The notes under the pieces are model-generated. The model did not search any database, was not told the origin of the DNA, and saw nothing but the letters and a program-made list of their open reading frames with translations. A DNA stretch of 64,000 nt from Burkholderia lata (GTDB taxonomy: Bacteria > Pseudomonadota > Gammaproteobacteria > Burkholderiales > Burkholderiaceae): positions 1,054,001-1,118,000 of the forward strand of contig NC_007511.1 of the NCBI RefSeq assembly GCF_000012945.1, read 5' to 3'. The first letter of the stretch is position 1; each line of letters opens with the position of its first letter. Position numbers and translations under genes: made by a program. Of this stretch, positions 1 to 8,478 are shown piece after piece.

Positions 1-156
1 GGCCGTGCGCGGCCGCGCGTGAAGGACTGGCAGCAAGTCGAGAGCATTCTCGGCGACCAGCTGCAACTCGCGCTGACCGGGCAGGCCGCACCCGACGCCG
101 CGCTGCGCCAGGCGCAGCAGAAGATCGCGCAGGCGACGGCCGCGGCCGGCAAGTGA
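1..156 (+). CDS. C-terminal end of an ABC transporter substrate-binding protein (partial)
   Basis: The window opens inside a reading frame that ends at a TGA. Only 51 codons are visible. They include a VKDWQQVESILGDQLQLALTG stretch followed by an Ala/Gln-rich helix (QAQQKIAQATAAAGK), the usual C-terminal helix of family 1 (sugar-type) solute-binding lipoproteins or periplasmic proteins. Two permease genes follow on the same strand, the first 34 bp downstream, so this is most likely the binding component of the same importer. The identification rests on the tail pattern and the context. The substrate cannot be read from this fragment, and the ATPase gene must lie outside the window. Confidence 0.7.
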   Translation, partial: GRARPRVKDWQQVESILGDQLQLALTGQAAPDAALRQAQQKIAQATAAAGK

Positions 157-190
157 CGGCTCGTCTCGAACTATCGCCGGGAATCAGCGC

Positions 191-1060
191 ATGAAAGCCT
201 TCGGCCGCAGCCTGCCGTTCGTCGCGCTGCTCGGGCCCGCGCTGCTGGTGCTCGCCGCGCTCGCGCTGTATCCGGTCGCGCAGGTGCTGATCGACTCGTT
301 CTGCCAGGTCGACTACTCGGCCGGCCGCCGCGCATTCGCCGGGCTCGCGAACTATCGCGCGGTGCTCGGCGACGACGCGTTCACGGCCGGCTTCGGCAAT
401 ACGCTGCGCTTCACGATCGTGGCATCGCTCGCCGAAGTCGCGCTGGGCTTCGGCCTCGCGCTGCTGTTCGTGCGCGCGTTTCCGGGCCGGCGCATCGCGC
501 TGCCGCTCGCGATCCTGCCGATGATGCTGTCCACGCTCGTGTGCTCGGCGATCTGGCGCAACTGGCTGAATTTCGACGGCTTCCTGAACTCACTGCTCGC
601 CGTGTTCGGCATCGAAGGCGTGCGCTGGCTGTCCGATCCGCATCTCGCGCTGTGGTCGCTCGCGCTCGTCGACGTGTGGCAGTGGACGCCGATGGCGTTC
701 CTGATCGTGCTCGCCGGGCTGCAGTCGATTCCGCAGGAACTGTACGAAGCCGCGCGCACCGACGGCGCGAGCGAGTGGCAGTGCCTGCGCGACATCACGC
801 TGCCGCTCGCGGCGCCGCAGATCGGCCTCGCCATGCTGCTGCGCTCGATCGACACGTTCAAGCTGTTCGACAAGGTCTATGCGCTGACGGGCGGCGGCCC
901 CGGCAACGCGACGCAGACGCTGTCGACTTATATCTACGACACGGGCTTCCGCTTCTTCAACGTCGGGCCGGCGAGTGCCGCGTCGGTGCTGATGCTCGCG
1001 GCGTCCGCGCTGCTGGTCTCGGGGTACGTATGGCAGACGGTTCGCAAGCGGCGCGCATGA
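191..1060 (+). CDS. Carbohydrate-type ABC transporter permease 1 (MalF/UgpA family)
   Basis: This 289-residue inner-membrane permease forms half of the channel of an ABC importer. Six hydrophobic segments are apparent, the first near residues 10-30. The cytoplasmic EAA loop that contacts the ATPase is clear (EAARTDGASEWQCLRDITLP, about residues 193-212). Length and topology fit the MalF/UgpA/LacF class used for sugars, polyols and glycerol-3-phosphate. It lies just after the binding-protein gene, and its stop overlaps the start of the second permease (ATGA), which indicates translational coupling. The substrate is unknown. A nearby phospholipase-C-like gene and LacI regulator hint at a phosphodiester or polyol substrate, but that is speculation. 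Confidence 0.92.
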   Translation: MKAFGRSLPFVALLGPALLVLAALALYPVAQVLIDSFCQVDYSAGRRAFAGLANYRAVLGDDAFTAGFGNTLRFTIVASLAEVALGFGLALLFVRAFPGRRIALPLAILPMMLSTLVCSAIWRNWLNFDGFLNSLLAVFGIEGVRWLSDPHLALWSLALVDVWQWTPMAFLIVLAGLQSIPQELYEAARTDGASEWQCLRDITLPLAAPQIGLAMLLRSIDTFKLFDKVYALTGGGPGNATQTLSTYIYDTGFRFFNVGPASAASVLMLAASALLVSGYVWQTVRKRRA

Positions 1061-1917
1061 CGGCGCAACCCGCAGGCATCACGGGCGCACGCATGGGCGC
1101 CGCATTCGGTCGCGCGATGCCGTGGGCACTGCGCATCGCCGCGCTCGCGCTGTTGCTGCTGCCGTGCCTGTGGATGGCCGGCGCGGCGTTCATGCCGACG
1201 CTCGAACGCCTCGATCATCCGTTGCGGATCTGGCCGGCCGCGCCGACCTTCGAGCATTTCGCGTCGGTCTGGTCCAACGGCATCGGCGCGCCGCTGTTCA
1301 ATTCGCTGCTGGTCGGCTTCGGCACGACGCTGCTCGCGCTGGCGCTCGCGTTTCCGGCCGCGTACGCGCTCGTGCGGCTGCGGTTTCCGGCGCGGCTCGA
1401 CCTGCTGTTCCTGGTGCTCGTGCTCGCGTTGAAGCTGATGCCGCCGATCACGATCGCGGTGCCGCTATTCGCGCTCGCGAAGCGGCTGCACCTGCTCGAT
1501 TCGACGCTCGGCCTGATGCTCGCGTACCAGATCTACGCGCTGCCGATGGCGATCTGGATGCTGCTCGCGTTCGTGCGCGACGTGCCGATCGAGTACGAGG
1601 AAGCCGCCTGTATCGACGGCGCAGGGCTCGCGCGCCGGCTCGTGCAGATCGTGTTGCCGTTGTGCGCGCCGGGGCTGATCGCGACCGCGATCTTCGTGTT
1701 CATCGCCGCGTGGAACGAATTCCTGATCGCGCTGCTGTTCGTGTCGACGCCGAGCCGCTTCACGCTGCCGCTCGCGATTGCCGGCTACGTGACGGAGAAC
1801 GGTATCGACTGGGGCGACCTGATGAGCGCCGGGTTGATGGCGTCGCTGCCCACGCTGGCCGTGGCCGGCTATGTGCAGCGCTACCTGTTGCGCGGATTCG
1901 CGGGCGGGCTGAAGTGA
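1057..1917 (+). CDS. Carbohydrate-type ABC transporter permease 2 (MalG/UgpE family)
   Basis: This 286-residue partner permease has a first transmembrane segment at about residues 25-45 and five more downstream. Its EAA loop reads EEAACIDGAGLARRLVQIVL. The start is the ATG that overlaps the previous stop by four bases; longer upstream in-frame starts lie inside the first permease and are not credible. With the preceding permease it would form the heterodimeric pore of a MalFG-type importer. It ends 38 bp before the stop of a convergent LacI-family gene, so transcription of the importer operon probably ends here. Confidence 0.92.
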   Translation: MTAQPAGITGARMGAAFGRAMPWALRIAALALLLLPCLWMAGAAFMPTLERLDHPLRIWPAAPTFEHFASVWSNGIGAPLFNSLLVGFGTTLLALALAFPAAYALVRLRFPARLDLLFLVLVLALKLMPPITIAVPLFALAKRLHLLDSTLGLMLAYQIYALPMAIWMLLAFVRDVPIEYEEAACIDGAGLARRLVQIVLPLCAPGLIATAIFVFIAAWNEFLIALLFVSTPSRFTLPLAIAGYVTENGIDWGDLMSAGLMASLPTLAVAGYVQRYLLRGFAGGLK

Positions 1918-1955
1918 CGCGCGGCGACGCCGCGCCCGATTTCACTGAGTCACGC

Positions 1956-2978
1956 TCACGCGCAACTGGCCCGCACCACCTGCGTGACCGGCACGATGCG
2001 GGTGCGCGACGGGCCGTCGAACGTCTGCATCCGGTCGGCGAGCAGCTCGACTGCCGCGTGCGCGAGGCCGCGCGTGTCCTGTCGGAGCGTGGTGAGCCGA
2101 TAGGCGTCGTATTCGGCGGCCGGGATGTCGTCGAAGCCGATCACGCGCACGTCGTCCGGCACGCGCAACCCGAATTCGCTGCGCGCGACGTCGATCACGC
2201 CGAGCGCGAGCAGGTCCGACGAGCAGAACACACCGTCGGGACGCTTGCCGTTCGCGAACAGGTGCCGTGCGGCTTCGACGCCGCTTGCATGCGTATCGGA
2301 TGGCGTGTCGAGCACGTGCGCGAGCGTTGCATCGAACGCGTCACCGCGCCCGATCGCGTGCTCGAACGCGGTAGCGCGCGACTGCGCGCTGTAGCTCGCA
2401 CTGCGCGGTCCGACGAACGCAAGCCGGCGCGCGCCGGCCCGCACGAGCCGCTGCGCCGCATGGACGGCGCCGGCCGCGTTGTCGCTGACGACGATGTCCG
2501 CGCCCGGCAGGTTCGCCTCGCGATTGATCATCACGACCGGGATCCGGTGTTCGAGATACTGCTGCGCGACCGACAGCGGCGGCGACGCGGACGTCATCAC
2601 GAGGCCCGCGATCCGGTAGCTGAGCAACTGTTCGAGCGATTGGCGGACCTGGCGCGGATCTTCCGCGTTGGTCACGAGCGGCGTCAGCGCGCGCTGCCCG
2701 AGCGCGGCCATCAGGTCCGACAGCAGCCGCGCGCGAAACGGATTCTCGAACCCGGCCGTCACGACGCCGATCATGCTGCTGCGCTGCGTGATCATGTCGC
2801 GCGCGATCAGGTTGACCTGATAGCCGAGCGCGCGCGCGGCGACCATCACGCGCTCACGCGTCTGCGGGGCGATGCTCGCCGTCGGCGAGAATGCACGCGA
2901 CACCGCGGAGCGCGACACGCCGGCGCGCGCTGCGACATCCGATGCCGTGACCCACGGCTTTCTTTCCTTGTCATTCAT
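1956..2978 (-). CDS. LacI-family transcriptional regulator
   Basis: This 340-residue protein has an N-terminal LacI helix-turn-helix (TASDVAARAGVSRSAVSRAF, about residues 10-29), a hinge helix region (GYQVNLIARDM) and a periplasmic-binding-protein-like sensor domain to the end (for example VIGFDDIPAAEYD). The start at MNDKERK was chosen because the helix-turn-helix sits at the expected distance and upstream codons have no regulator character. Such proteins repress sugar-uptake or catabolic operons until an effector binds. It converges on the ABC importer and is divergent from the PI-PLC-like gene, so either could be its target. The effector cannot be told from the sequence. Confidence 0.9.
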   Translation of the reverse strand: MNDKERKPWVTASDVAARAGVSRSAVSRAFSPTASIAPQTRERVMVAARALGYQVNLIARDMITQRSSMIGVVTAGFENPFRARLLSDLMAALGQRALTPLVTNAEDPRQVRQSLEQLLSYRIAGLVMTSASPPLSVAQQYLEHRIPVVMINREANLPGADIVVSDNAAGAVHAAQRLVRAGARRLAFVGPRSASYSAQSRATAFEHAIGRGDAFDATLAHVLDTPSDTHASGVEAARHLFANGKRPDGVFCSSDLLALGVIDVARSEFGLRVPDDVRVIGFDDIPAAEYDAYRLTTLRQDTRGLAHAAVELLADRMQTFDGPSRTRIVPVTQVVRASCA

Positions 2979-2984
2979 CGATTC

Positions 2985-3905
2985 ATGATCCCTTCGAGCC
3001 ACGATACGTGCATGCCGCTCGCCGACTGGATGTCGGCGCTCGACGATGCGCGGCTGCTGCATACGCTGACCCTACCGGGCAGCCATGACACCTGTGCGTA
3101 TACCGTCGACGATTTACTCGTGCGCACCCAGCGTGTGCCGCTCGATGCCCAGCTCGCGCATGGCGTGCGGCTGCTCGACATCCGCTGCCGGCACGTGCGC
3201 GATGCGTTCGACATCCATCACGGCGGCATCGCGCTCGGCATGACGTTCGACGACGTGCTGGCAACCTGCGCGCGCTTTCTCGACGCGCATCCGCGCGAAT
3301 GCATCGTGATGTCGGTGAAGGATGAATGGCCGGCGCACGCGTGTACGCGCAGTTTCGATGCGACGTTCGACGCGCATCGCGCGCGGCATCCGCGGCTGCG
3401 CTGGCATGCCGGCGGCACGCTGCCCGCGCTCGGCGACGTGCGCGGTGCAATCGTACTGCTGCGCCGCTTTCGCAGCAGCCGGCCGCTCGGCATCGACCTG
3501 ACCGCGTGGCCCGACAACGCGACGTTCACGATCGATCACCCCGATGGCGCATTCGTGATCCAGGACGAATATCGCGTGCCGGTGGCCGCGTCGATCGGCT
3601 GGAAGTGGCGTGCGATCGATGCGCTGCTGACGGACCTGCCGTTGCCGGACAGCGGCCGCTGGGCGATCAACTTCTGCAGCGGGACCGGAATGGGCGCGAA
3701 TCCGTCGGTGGTCGCGCACGGCGACGGCAGGGTGCGGGGCATTCATGCGCGGCTGGCTGCACGGCTGCGCGAGCAGCCCGGCCCGTATGGCGCGATGCTG
3801 CTCGACTTCTGCGATGACGACGACTGGGCGCTGGTGCGCGCGCTGATCGCGTGCAACGACCATGCGCCGGAGCAGGGTGTGTGGCGCAAGACGTTTCGCT
3901 GCTAG
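2985..3905 (+). CDS. Phosphatidylinositol-specific phospholipase C-like (PI-PLC X domain) protein
   Basis: The roughly 300-residue product matches the bacterial PI-PLC X-domain fold. A first catalytic histidine lies in LTLPGSHDTCAY, conserved acidic and basic residues in VRLLDIRCRHV, and a second histidine in FDIHHGG, the pair that drives phosphotransfer and hydrolysis in this family. The end (MLLDFCDDDDWALVRALIA) matches the C-terminal strand and helix of the barrel. No signal peptide is visible, so it may act in the cytoplasm, which is unusual because characterised PI-PLCs are secreted. The start could also be the ATG at 3012 (MPLADWM). With the upstream start only 6 bp separate it from the divergent LacI gene. 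Confidence 0.82.
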   Translation: MIPSSHDTCMPLADWMSALDDARLLHTLTLPGSHDTCAYTVDDLLVRTQRVPLDAQLAHGVRLLDIRCRHVRDAFDIHHGGIALGMTFDDVLATCARFLDAHPRECIVMSVKDEWPAHACTRSFDATFDAHRARHPRLRWHAGGTLPALGDVRGAIVLLRRFRSSRPLGIDLTAWPDNATFTIDHPDGAFVIQDEYRVPVAASIGWKWRAIDALLTDLPLPDSGRWAINFCSGTGMGANPSVVAHGDGRVRGIHARLAARLREQPGPYGAMLLDFCDDDDWALVRALIACNDHAPEQGVWRKTFRC

Positions 3906-3911
3906 CGGGGA

Positions 3912-4868
3912 TTAGCGAAGATTGGCGCTGAAGAATGCGAGCGCCTTCGCGTCGAGCGTTTCGTGGAAGGCCGCGCGATCGAATCCCTTCGCATCGGTAC
4001 AGACTTCAGGCGAGACGCGCGCCAGCTGTTCGGGGCACGGCGCGAGAAACGCGAAATGCGCGGAATTCGGCACGACGTGGAATTCCGGTCGTTGCGGCAG
4101 CATGTCGGCCAGCGCGGGGACCGTTTCCGGCTCCACGCCGTCGCCACCCGCTTCGGAGCCCCACAGCTGGATCGGCGCGTGCACGTTCTTCAGCGTATCG
4201 GCGCTCGGGAATTCGTTCATCGGATCGGCGATCACGTAGGCCTTGATCCGCGGATCGTGCGTCAGCGGTTGGCGCGGCAGGTCATGGTCGCGGATCTGCT
4301 TGCAGATCAGCCAGGTCGGATCCGGGCAGGCCACGTGCGCGTGCACGAAATCCGGATTGGCGCCGGCCAGCACGAGGCCCGTGTAGCCGCCGCGCGAGAA
4401 GCCGAAGAAGCCGATCCGCGCCGGATCGATATGCGCGGCGTCGGGCCCGTTGGCCAGCATGTAGTCGACCAGTCGCTTGATGTCGTCCGGCCGCTCGACC
4501 AGCTCCCTCAGGTCGGCCGCGCGGCTCATGTCGGTATGCGTGTCGCCGGGATGGTTGATCGCCGCGACGACGTAGCCCGCGTCGGCGAGCGTTTCGGCGA
4601 GATCGTGATGCCCGAAGTACGTGCCGGCGTGGCCGTGCGAGATCACGACGAGCGGCAGCTTGTCGCCGACGGTAGGGCAGTTGCGTTGCCCTTTCAGCAG
4701 GAACGGGCCGATCGTGAGCGATTGCGCGGGAGCTGCGCACGGTGTCCAGATGGCCGCGCGCAGTTCGGGGCCGGCTGCGTCGGCCGGGATCGTGACGAAC
4801 TTGATGCCGGCCGCGTGCGCGACCGTGGCGGACAGGCAGAGCAGGACAGCCGAAAGCCAGGTTTTCAT
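3912..4868 (-). CDS. Secreted dienelactone-hydrolase-like alpha/beta hydrolase
   Basis: This 318-residue protein has a cleavable signal peptide (KTWLSAVLLCLSATVAHA, cut after about residue 19), so it is exported to the periplasm or beyond. The alpha/beta hydrolase core shows an oxyanion region (VVISHGHAGTYFGHHD), the nucleophile elbow GFSRG, and a late histidine (VPNSAHFAF). Together these match the predicted dienelactone hydrolase and PAF-acetylhydrolase-like group (COG4188 type). Two Cys-containing segments (AACPDPTWLIC-like and APCPEQ) could form disulfides in the periplasm. The natural ester substrate is unknown. It is followed on the same strand, 56 bp upstream of its start, by the LysE-type exporter gene, so the two may share transcription. 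Confidence 0.85.
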   Translation of the reverse strand: MKTWLSAVLLCLSATVAHAAGIKFVTIPADAAGPELRAAIWTPCAAPAQSLTIGPFLLKGQRNCPTVGDKLPLVVISHGHAGTYFGHHDLAETLADAGYVVAAINHPGDTHTDMSRAADLRELVERPDDIKRLVDYMLANGPDAAHIDPARIGFFGFSRGGYTGLVLAGANPDFVHAHVACPDPTWLICKQIRDHDLPRQPLTHDPRIKAYVIADPMNEFPSADTLKNVHAPIQLWGSEAGGDGVEPETVPALADMLPQRPEFHVVPNSAHFAFLAPCPEQLARVSPEVCTDAKGFDRAAFHETLDAKALAFFSANLR

Positions 4869-4924
4869 GTCGATTCCCCGGGCAGTGGAGCGGGCGCGGC
4901 GCGACGTGCGCCGGACAGATGCGC

Positions 4925-5536
4925 TCAGCGCGTTGCGATCATCACCGCCGCACCGGCCATCGCGGTCGCGCTCGTGCGGTTGGCGACCCGCTTGGCGCGC
5001 GCCGACGTCAGGAACGCCCGTGCGCGTGACGCCAGCAGCGACCAGAAGCAGTCGGCGAGGATCAGGACCGCGAGCATCGTGCCGATCAGCTCGGCCCATG
5101 CGGTCACGCCGACGTGCGTGAGATCGACGATGGTCGGCAGCAGCGCGAGATAGAACACCATGATCTTCGGATTGCCGAGCGTGACGAGCATGCCTGCGAC
5201 GAACATGCGCCACGGCGACTGGCCGCGCGGCAGGTCGTCGGCGCCTGCTTCGGTCGGCGCGGTCCACATCTTCCACGCGAGGAACAGCAGGTACGCGACG
5301 CCGAGCAGCTTCAGCACGATCAGGCCGGCCGCGAACGTGTGCGCGAACGCGGACAGCCCCGCGACCGCGAGCGTGAGCCACAACGCTTCGCCGAGCCACA
5401 TGGCGGCGAGGAACGGCAGCACGTCCCGCACGCCGTTCGTCAGGACGCGCGCGACCAGCGCGGCGACGCTCGGCCCGGGGGTGCCGGCGGTGACGAGCAG
5501 GGTGACAGCGAAGACGGCGAGCGCGGACAACGTCAT
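4925..5536 (-). CDS. LysE/RhtB-family amino acid exporter
   Basis: This 203-residue membrane protein has the LysE family layout: an N-terminal VTAGTPGPSVAALVARVL motif (usually TPGPN in this family), a hydrophilic loop around residues 85-110, and about six transmembrane helices. WRMFVAGMLVTLGNPK contains the family's conserved GxxxxxxNPK element before helix 4. Members export amino acids such as lysine, homoserine or threonine, or related amines. The start ATG lies 88 bp from the divergent acetyltransferase gene, and an inverted repeat sits between them. The substrate is not predictable. Confidence 0.9.
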   Translation of the reverse strand: MTLSALAVFAVTLLVTAGTPGPSVAALVARVLTNGVRDVLPFLAAMWLGEALWLTLAVAGLSAFAHTFAAGLIVLKLLGVAYLLFLAWKMWTAPTEAGADDLPRGQSPWRMFVAGMLVTLGNPKIMVFYLALLPTIVDLTHVGVTAWAELIGTMLAVLILADCFWSLLASRARAFLTSARAKRVANRTSATAMAGAAVMIATR

Positions 5537-5561
5537 GACGAACCTCGTGGGTGGGGGCGTT

Positions 5562-5580
5562 CGAAACGTATGAGGTTTCG
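5562..5580. promoter_or_regulatory. Palindrome in the LysE/GNAT divergent promoter region
   Basis: An inverted repeat with perfect 6-bp arms (CGAAAC, 7-bp spacer, GTTTCG) is followed within 3 bp by a TATAGT hexamer (5583-5588) that would serve as the -10 box of the acetyltransferase gene. The placement fits an operator, but no regulator gene is adjacent. Confidence 0.4.
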
Positions 5581-5624
5581 ATTATAGTGACGACCGTTCC
5601 AGACTGCCTGCCTGAATTGCCGTC

Positions 5625-6152
5625 ATGACTGCATCGATCCTGATCCGTCCCGCCACGCGGGAAGACGCGGCCGCAATGGCCGCCGTCGAAGTCGCCGCCG
5701 CGCAGCGGTTTCGAGAAATCGGCATGACCCATATCGCCGACGCCGAGCCGACCGATGCGGCGGCCGTGCTCGTCCGTATCGACGACGGCCGCGCGTATGT
5801 CGCGATCGATCCGCGGGGTACGTGCGTCGGGTTTGCGTTCTACCGGCTGCTCGATGCGCGGCGGCTTTATCTGGAAGAGCTGGATGTCGCGCCGTCGCAT
5901 GCCGGGCAGCGGATCGGCGCGCGCCTGATCGAACAGGTGACGGCGCGGGCGGCGCAGGAAGGGATCGCGGAGGTCGTGCTGTCGACGTTTCGCGAGGCGC
6001 CGTGGAATGCGCCGTATTACGCGCGCCTGGGTTTCAGCATCGTCGACGACGCCACGCTCGACGACACGCTGCGTGCGATCCGCGCGCACCACGTGTCGCT
6101 CGGGCTCGACGAGACACTGCGCGTGTTCATGCGGATGCGCGTCCCGGGCTGA
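5625..6152 (+). CDS. GNAT-family N-acetyltransferase
   Basis: This 175-residue protein has the GNAT fold. An N-terminal strand and helix (ILIRPATREDAAAMAAVE) leads to the acetyl-CoA binding motif A (LDVAPSHAGQRIGARLIEQV, with the QRIGAR pyrophosphate loop at about residues 104-109) and a C-terminal APYYARLGF-type motif B (seen as NAPYYARLGFSI). The acceptor may be a small amine, amino acid or toxin; nothing in the sequence specifies it. It is divergent from the LysE exporter and convergent with the LysR gene. A plausible -10 (TATAGT) lies about 37 bp upstream of the ATG. Confidence 0.9.
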   Translation: MTASILIRPATREDAAAMAAVEVAAAQRFREIGMTHIADAEPTDAAAVLVRIDDGRAYVAIDPRGTCVGFAFYRLLDARRLYLEELDVAPSHAGQRIGARLIEQVTARAAQEGIAEVVLSTFREAPWNAPYYARLGFSIVDDATLDDTLRAIRAHHVSLGLDETLRVFMRMRVPG

Positions 6153-6194
6153 CGCAGTCCCGGCGAGTCGCGGTGCAGGTGGCGCGACCGGGTG

Positions 6195-7112
6195 TCAGCG
6201 CAATGCCGGGCTTCCGGTCGCCGGCAGCGACGCGAACGCGGCCTCCACGTGCGCCAGAAAGTCGGACGCGGGCCGCGTCAGTTGCAGGCCGGGCGGCGTG
6301 AGCCGGTACAACTGAAGCGGTGGCGGCGACATCGGCAACGGCAGCGGCGTCAGCTTCTGGCCGAACACGGTTTCCGCGAGCGACAGCCGGGTCCACGAGA
6401 AAACCGCATCGTTGGTCATGAGCAGGCTGTAGAACAGCGCATACGACGTGCAGCGCGTGATGCAGCGCGGCGGGGGCAGGCCCGCATGCGCATGCAGGTC
6501 GCGGATATACGTGGGGAAGTTGTCGCTTGCGTCGGCGTGGATCCATTCCGCGTCACGCAGCGCCTCGAGCGATGTCGCGCCCGCGAAGCGCCCGTTCTCG
6601 CGGGTGACGAACGCGGTGTCGAACGTGCGGATCGCCCTGATGTCGACCGACTCGGCAATGGGGCCCGTGACGGCAACGAACGCGAGATCGAGCGTGCGAT
6701 TGCGCAACTGTTCCGTGAGCAGGTTGAACGTCAGTTCCCGAAGTTCGCATTCGACGTTCGGCCAGTGGCGGCGGAAGGCGGCGTAGGCTTCCGCAAAGCC
6801 CGTCACCGCGACGATCGGCGTGAAGCCGATCACGAGCCGCCCGTCACGCAGCCCCTTCATGTGCGCCATGTCCTCGCTCGCCCGTTCGAGCTCGCGCACG
6901 ACGGCCTGGGCGCGCCCGAGCAGTGCGTCGCCTTCCGGCGTCGGCACCACGCCCCACGGTTTGCGCTCGAGGAGCGTTACGCCGAACTCGTTTTCCAGTT
7001 CCTGGATCGCCTTGCTGATGGCCGGCTGCGTGACGTGCAGGGTCCTGGCCGCGGCCTTGATGCTGCCGGCCGTCGTGACCGCGACGAGTGCGCGCAATTG
7101 ATGGATTTTCAT
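6195..7112 (-). CDS. LysR-family transcriptional regulator of the adjacent amidohydrolase operon
   Basis: This 305-residue regulator has a classical N-terminal winged helix (SIKAAARTLHVTQPAISKAI, about residues 17-36) and a C-terminal periplasmic-binding-like effector domain. Translation starts at MKIHQLRALV; an extended frame upstream has no domain support and would cross the operator. It is divergent from an amidohydrolase-porin-MFS operon, the standard arrangement for a LysR activator and its target. A perfect 8-bp inverted repeat lies immediately outside its start codon. The inducer is unknown, perhaps the amide or peptide substrate of the neighbouring enzyme. Confidence 0.92.
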   Translation of the reverse strand: MKIHQLRALVAVTTAGSIKAAARTLHVTQPAISKAIQELENEFGVTLLERKPWGVVPTPEGDALLGRAQAVVRELERASEDMAHMKGLRDGRLVIGFTPIVAVTGFAEAYAAFRRHWPNVECELRELTFNLLTEQLRNRTLDLAFVAVTGPIAESVDIRAIRTFDTAFVTRENGRFAGATSLEALRDAEWIHADASDNFPTYIRDLHAHAGLPPPRCITRCTSYALFYSLLMTNDAVFSWTRLSLAETVFGQKLTPLPLPMSPPPLQLYRLTPPGLQLTRPASDFLAHVEAAFASLPATGSPALR

Positions 7113-7146
7113 GATGCGGAAGATATTACCAAAAGTTATCCGCATC
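7113..7146. promoter_or_regulatory. Putative LysR operator between the LysR gene and the amidohydrolase operon
   Basis: GATGCGGA (7113-7120) and TCCGCATC (7139-7146) form a perfect inverted repeat with an 18-bp A+T-rich spacer. It starts one base outside the LysR start codon and ends about 85 bp before the amidohydrolase ATG. This fits a LysR-family autoregulation and activation site, but binding is inferred from position only. Confidence 0.5.
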
Positions 7147-7230
7147 AAAATTCGTGAGTTTTTTGACCCGAAACGCGTCTCTATGCTTGGCCGGGACGGT
7201 CGCGAGGCGGCCGATTCCACGGAGCCATCC

Positions 7231-8418
7231 ATGACGCAGAACCTTGCTCACGTACTCGCGGCGATTCGCGAGTCGGAGTCCCGATTCGTTGCTATCCGCC
7301 GCGATATCCACGCCCATCCCGAACTCGGTTTCGCCGAGACCCGCACCGCGCAGCTCGTCGCCGAACAGTTAACCGCATGGGGCTACGACGTGACGACGGG
7401 GGTGGGCGGCACCGGCGTCGTCGGCCAGTTGCGGCGCGGCGCGTCGGTGCGCACGCTCGGCCTGCGCGCCGACATGGATGCGCTGCCGATCGAGGAGGCG
7501 ACGGGGCTGCCGTATGCCAGCACGGTTGCGCGCACGATGCACGCGTGCGGCCACGACGGCCACACGGCGATCTTGCTGGCCGCGGCCCACTACCTTGCCG
7601 AACAGGGCCGTTTCGACGGCACGCTCAACGTGATCTTCCAGCCGGCCGAGGAAGGGCTCGGCGGCGCAAAGCGGATGATCGACGACGGTCTGTTCGAACG
7701 TTTCCCGTGCGAACGCGTGTATGCGCTGCACAACGCGCCGGGCGTGCCGGTCGGCCATTTCGCGTTGCGCTACGGGCCGATGATGGCGTCGTCCGATTCG
7801 GTGACGATCACCGTGACGGGCAAGGGCGGGCATGGTGCGATGCCGCAGCTCGCGAGCGACCCGATCGTCGCGGGCGCGCAAATCGTGACCGCGCTGCAAT
7901 CGATCGTCTCCCGCAACGTCGACCCGCTGAAGCCGGCCGTCGTGACCGTCGGCACGTTCCATGCGGGCACCTCCCCGAACGTGATCCCGGAAACGGCGAC
8001 GCTGCAGTTGTCCGTGCGCGCGCTCGACGCGACCACACGCGACGAAGTCGAGGCGCGGATCCGCCGGATCGTCGACGCGCAGGCGCAGGCGTTCGGGATG
8101 ACCGCGCAGATCGAATACCAGTCGATCTCGCGTGTCGTGGACAACGACCGTGCGGCGTCGGATCTCGCGGTGGAGACGATCGCGGCGCTGGCCGGCGAGG
8201 GCGCGCTCACGCTGTTGCCCGATGGCGTGATGGGCAGCGAGGATTTCTCGTGGATGACCGAATGCGCGCCGTGTTGCTACGTGCTGATCGGTAACGGCGT
8301 CGATTCCCGGGGCGGATGTTCGGTGCACAACCCGCATTACGACTTCAACGACACCGCGCTGAGCTGGGGGGCGGCCTATTTCGCCGGTATTACCGAACGC
8401 TTCCTGAAGGCGGACTGA
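7231..8418 (+). CDS. M20-family amidohydrolase (hippurate hydrolase / N-acyl amino acid hydrolase type)
   Basis: This 395-residue metallohydrolase has the M20D signatures. DMDALPIEE is followed by metal-binding MHACGHDGHTAILLAAA, the catalytic and metal glutamates in FQPAEEGLGGAKRMIDDGLF, a dimerisation lid domain around residues 190-300, and a last metal ligand in CSVHNPHYDFND. Relatives cleave N-acyl amino acids, hippurate or indole-3-acetyl conjugates. The start ATG at MTQNLAHV lies after the divergent LysR control region; an upstream in-frame start would run across the operator. It is the first gene of an operon with a porin and an MFS carrier, suggesting outer-membrane entry, inner-membrane uptake and hydrolysis of one substrate class. 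Confidence 0.9.
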   Translation: MTQNLAHVLAAIRESESRFVAIRRDIHAHPELGFAETRTAQLVAEQLTAWGYDVTTGVGGTGVVGQLRRGASVRTLGLRADMDALPIEEATGLPYASTVARTMHACGHDGHTAILLAAAHYLAEQGRFDGTLNVIFQPAEEGLGGAKRMIDDGLFERFPCERVYALHNAPGVPVGHFALRYGPMMASSDSVTITVTGKGGHGAMPQLASDPIVAGAQIVTALQSIVSRNVDPLKPAVVTVGTFHAGTSPNVIPETATLQLSVRALDATTRDEVEARIRRIVDAQAQAFGMTAQIEYQSISRVVDNDRAASDLAVETIAALAGEGALTLLPDGVMGSEDFSWMTECAPCCYVLIGNGVDSRGGCSVHNPHYDFNDTALSWGAAYFAGITERFLKAD

Positions 8419-8478
8419 CGAAAGCGCAACGGTGACGCGCTGGCCGGACATGGGTTGACTTGACGATAAGGATAACGA

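Noticed and set aside
1122..2984. Very long plus-strand frame running from the permeases through the LacI gene into the PI-PLC-like gene
   Set aside because: It is an artefact of high GC content. The part before the PI-PLC domain is Arg/Ala-rich, has no family match and is antisense or out of frame to clear genes.
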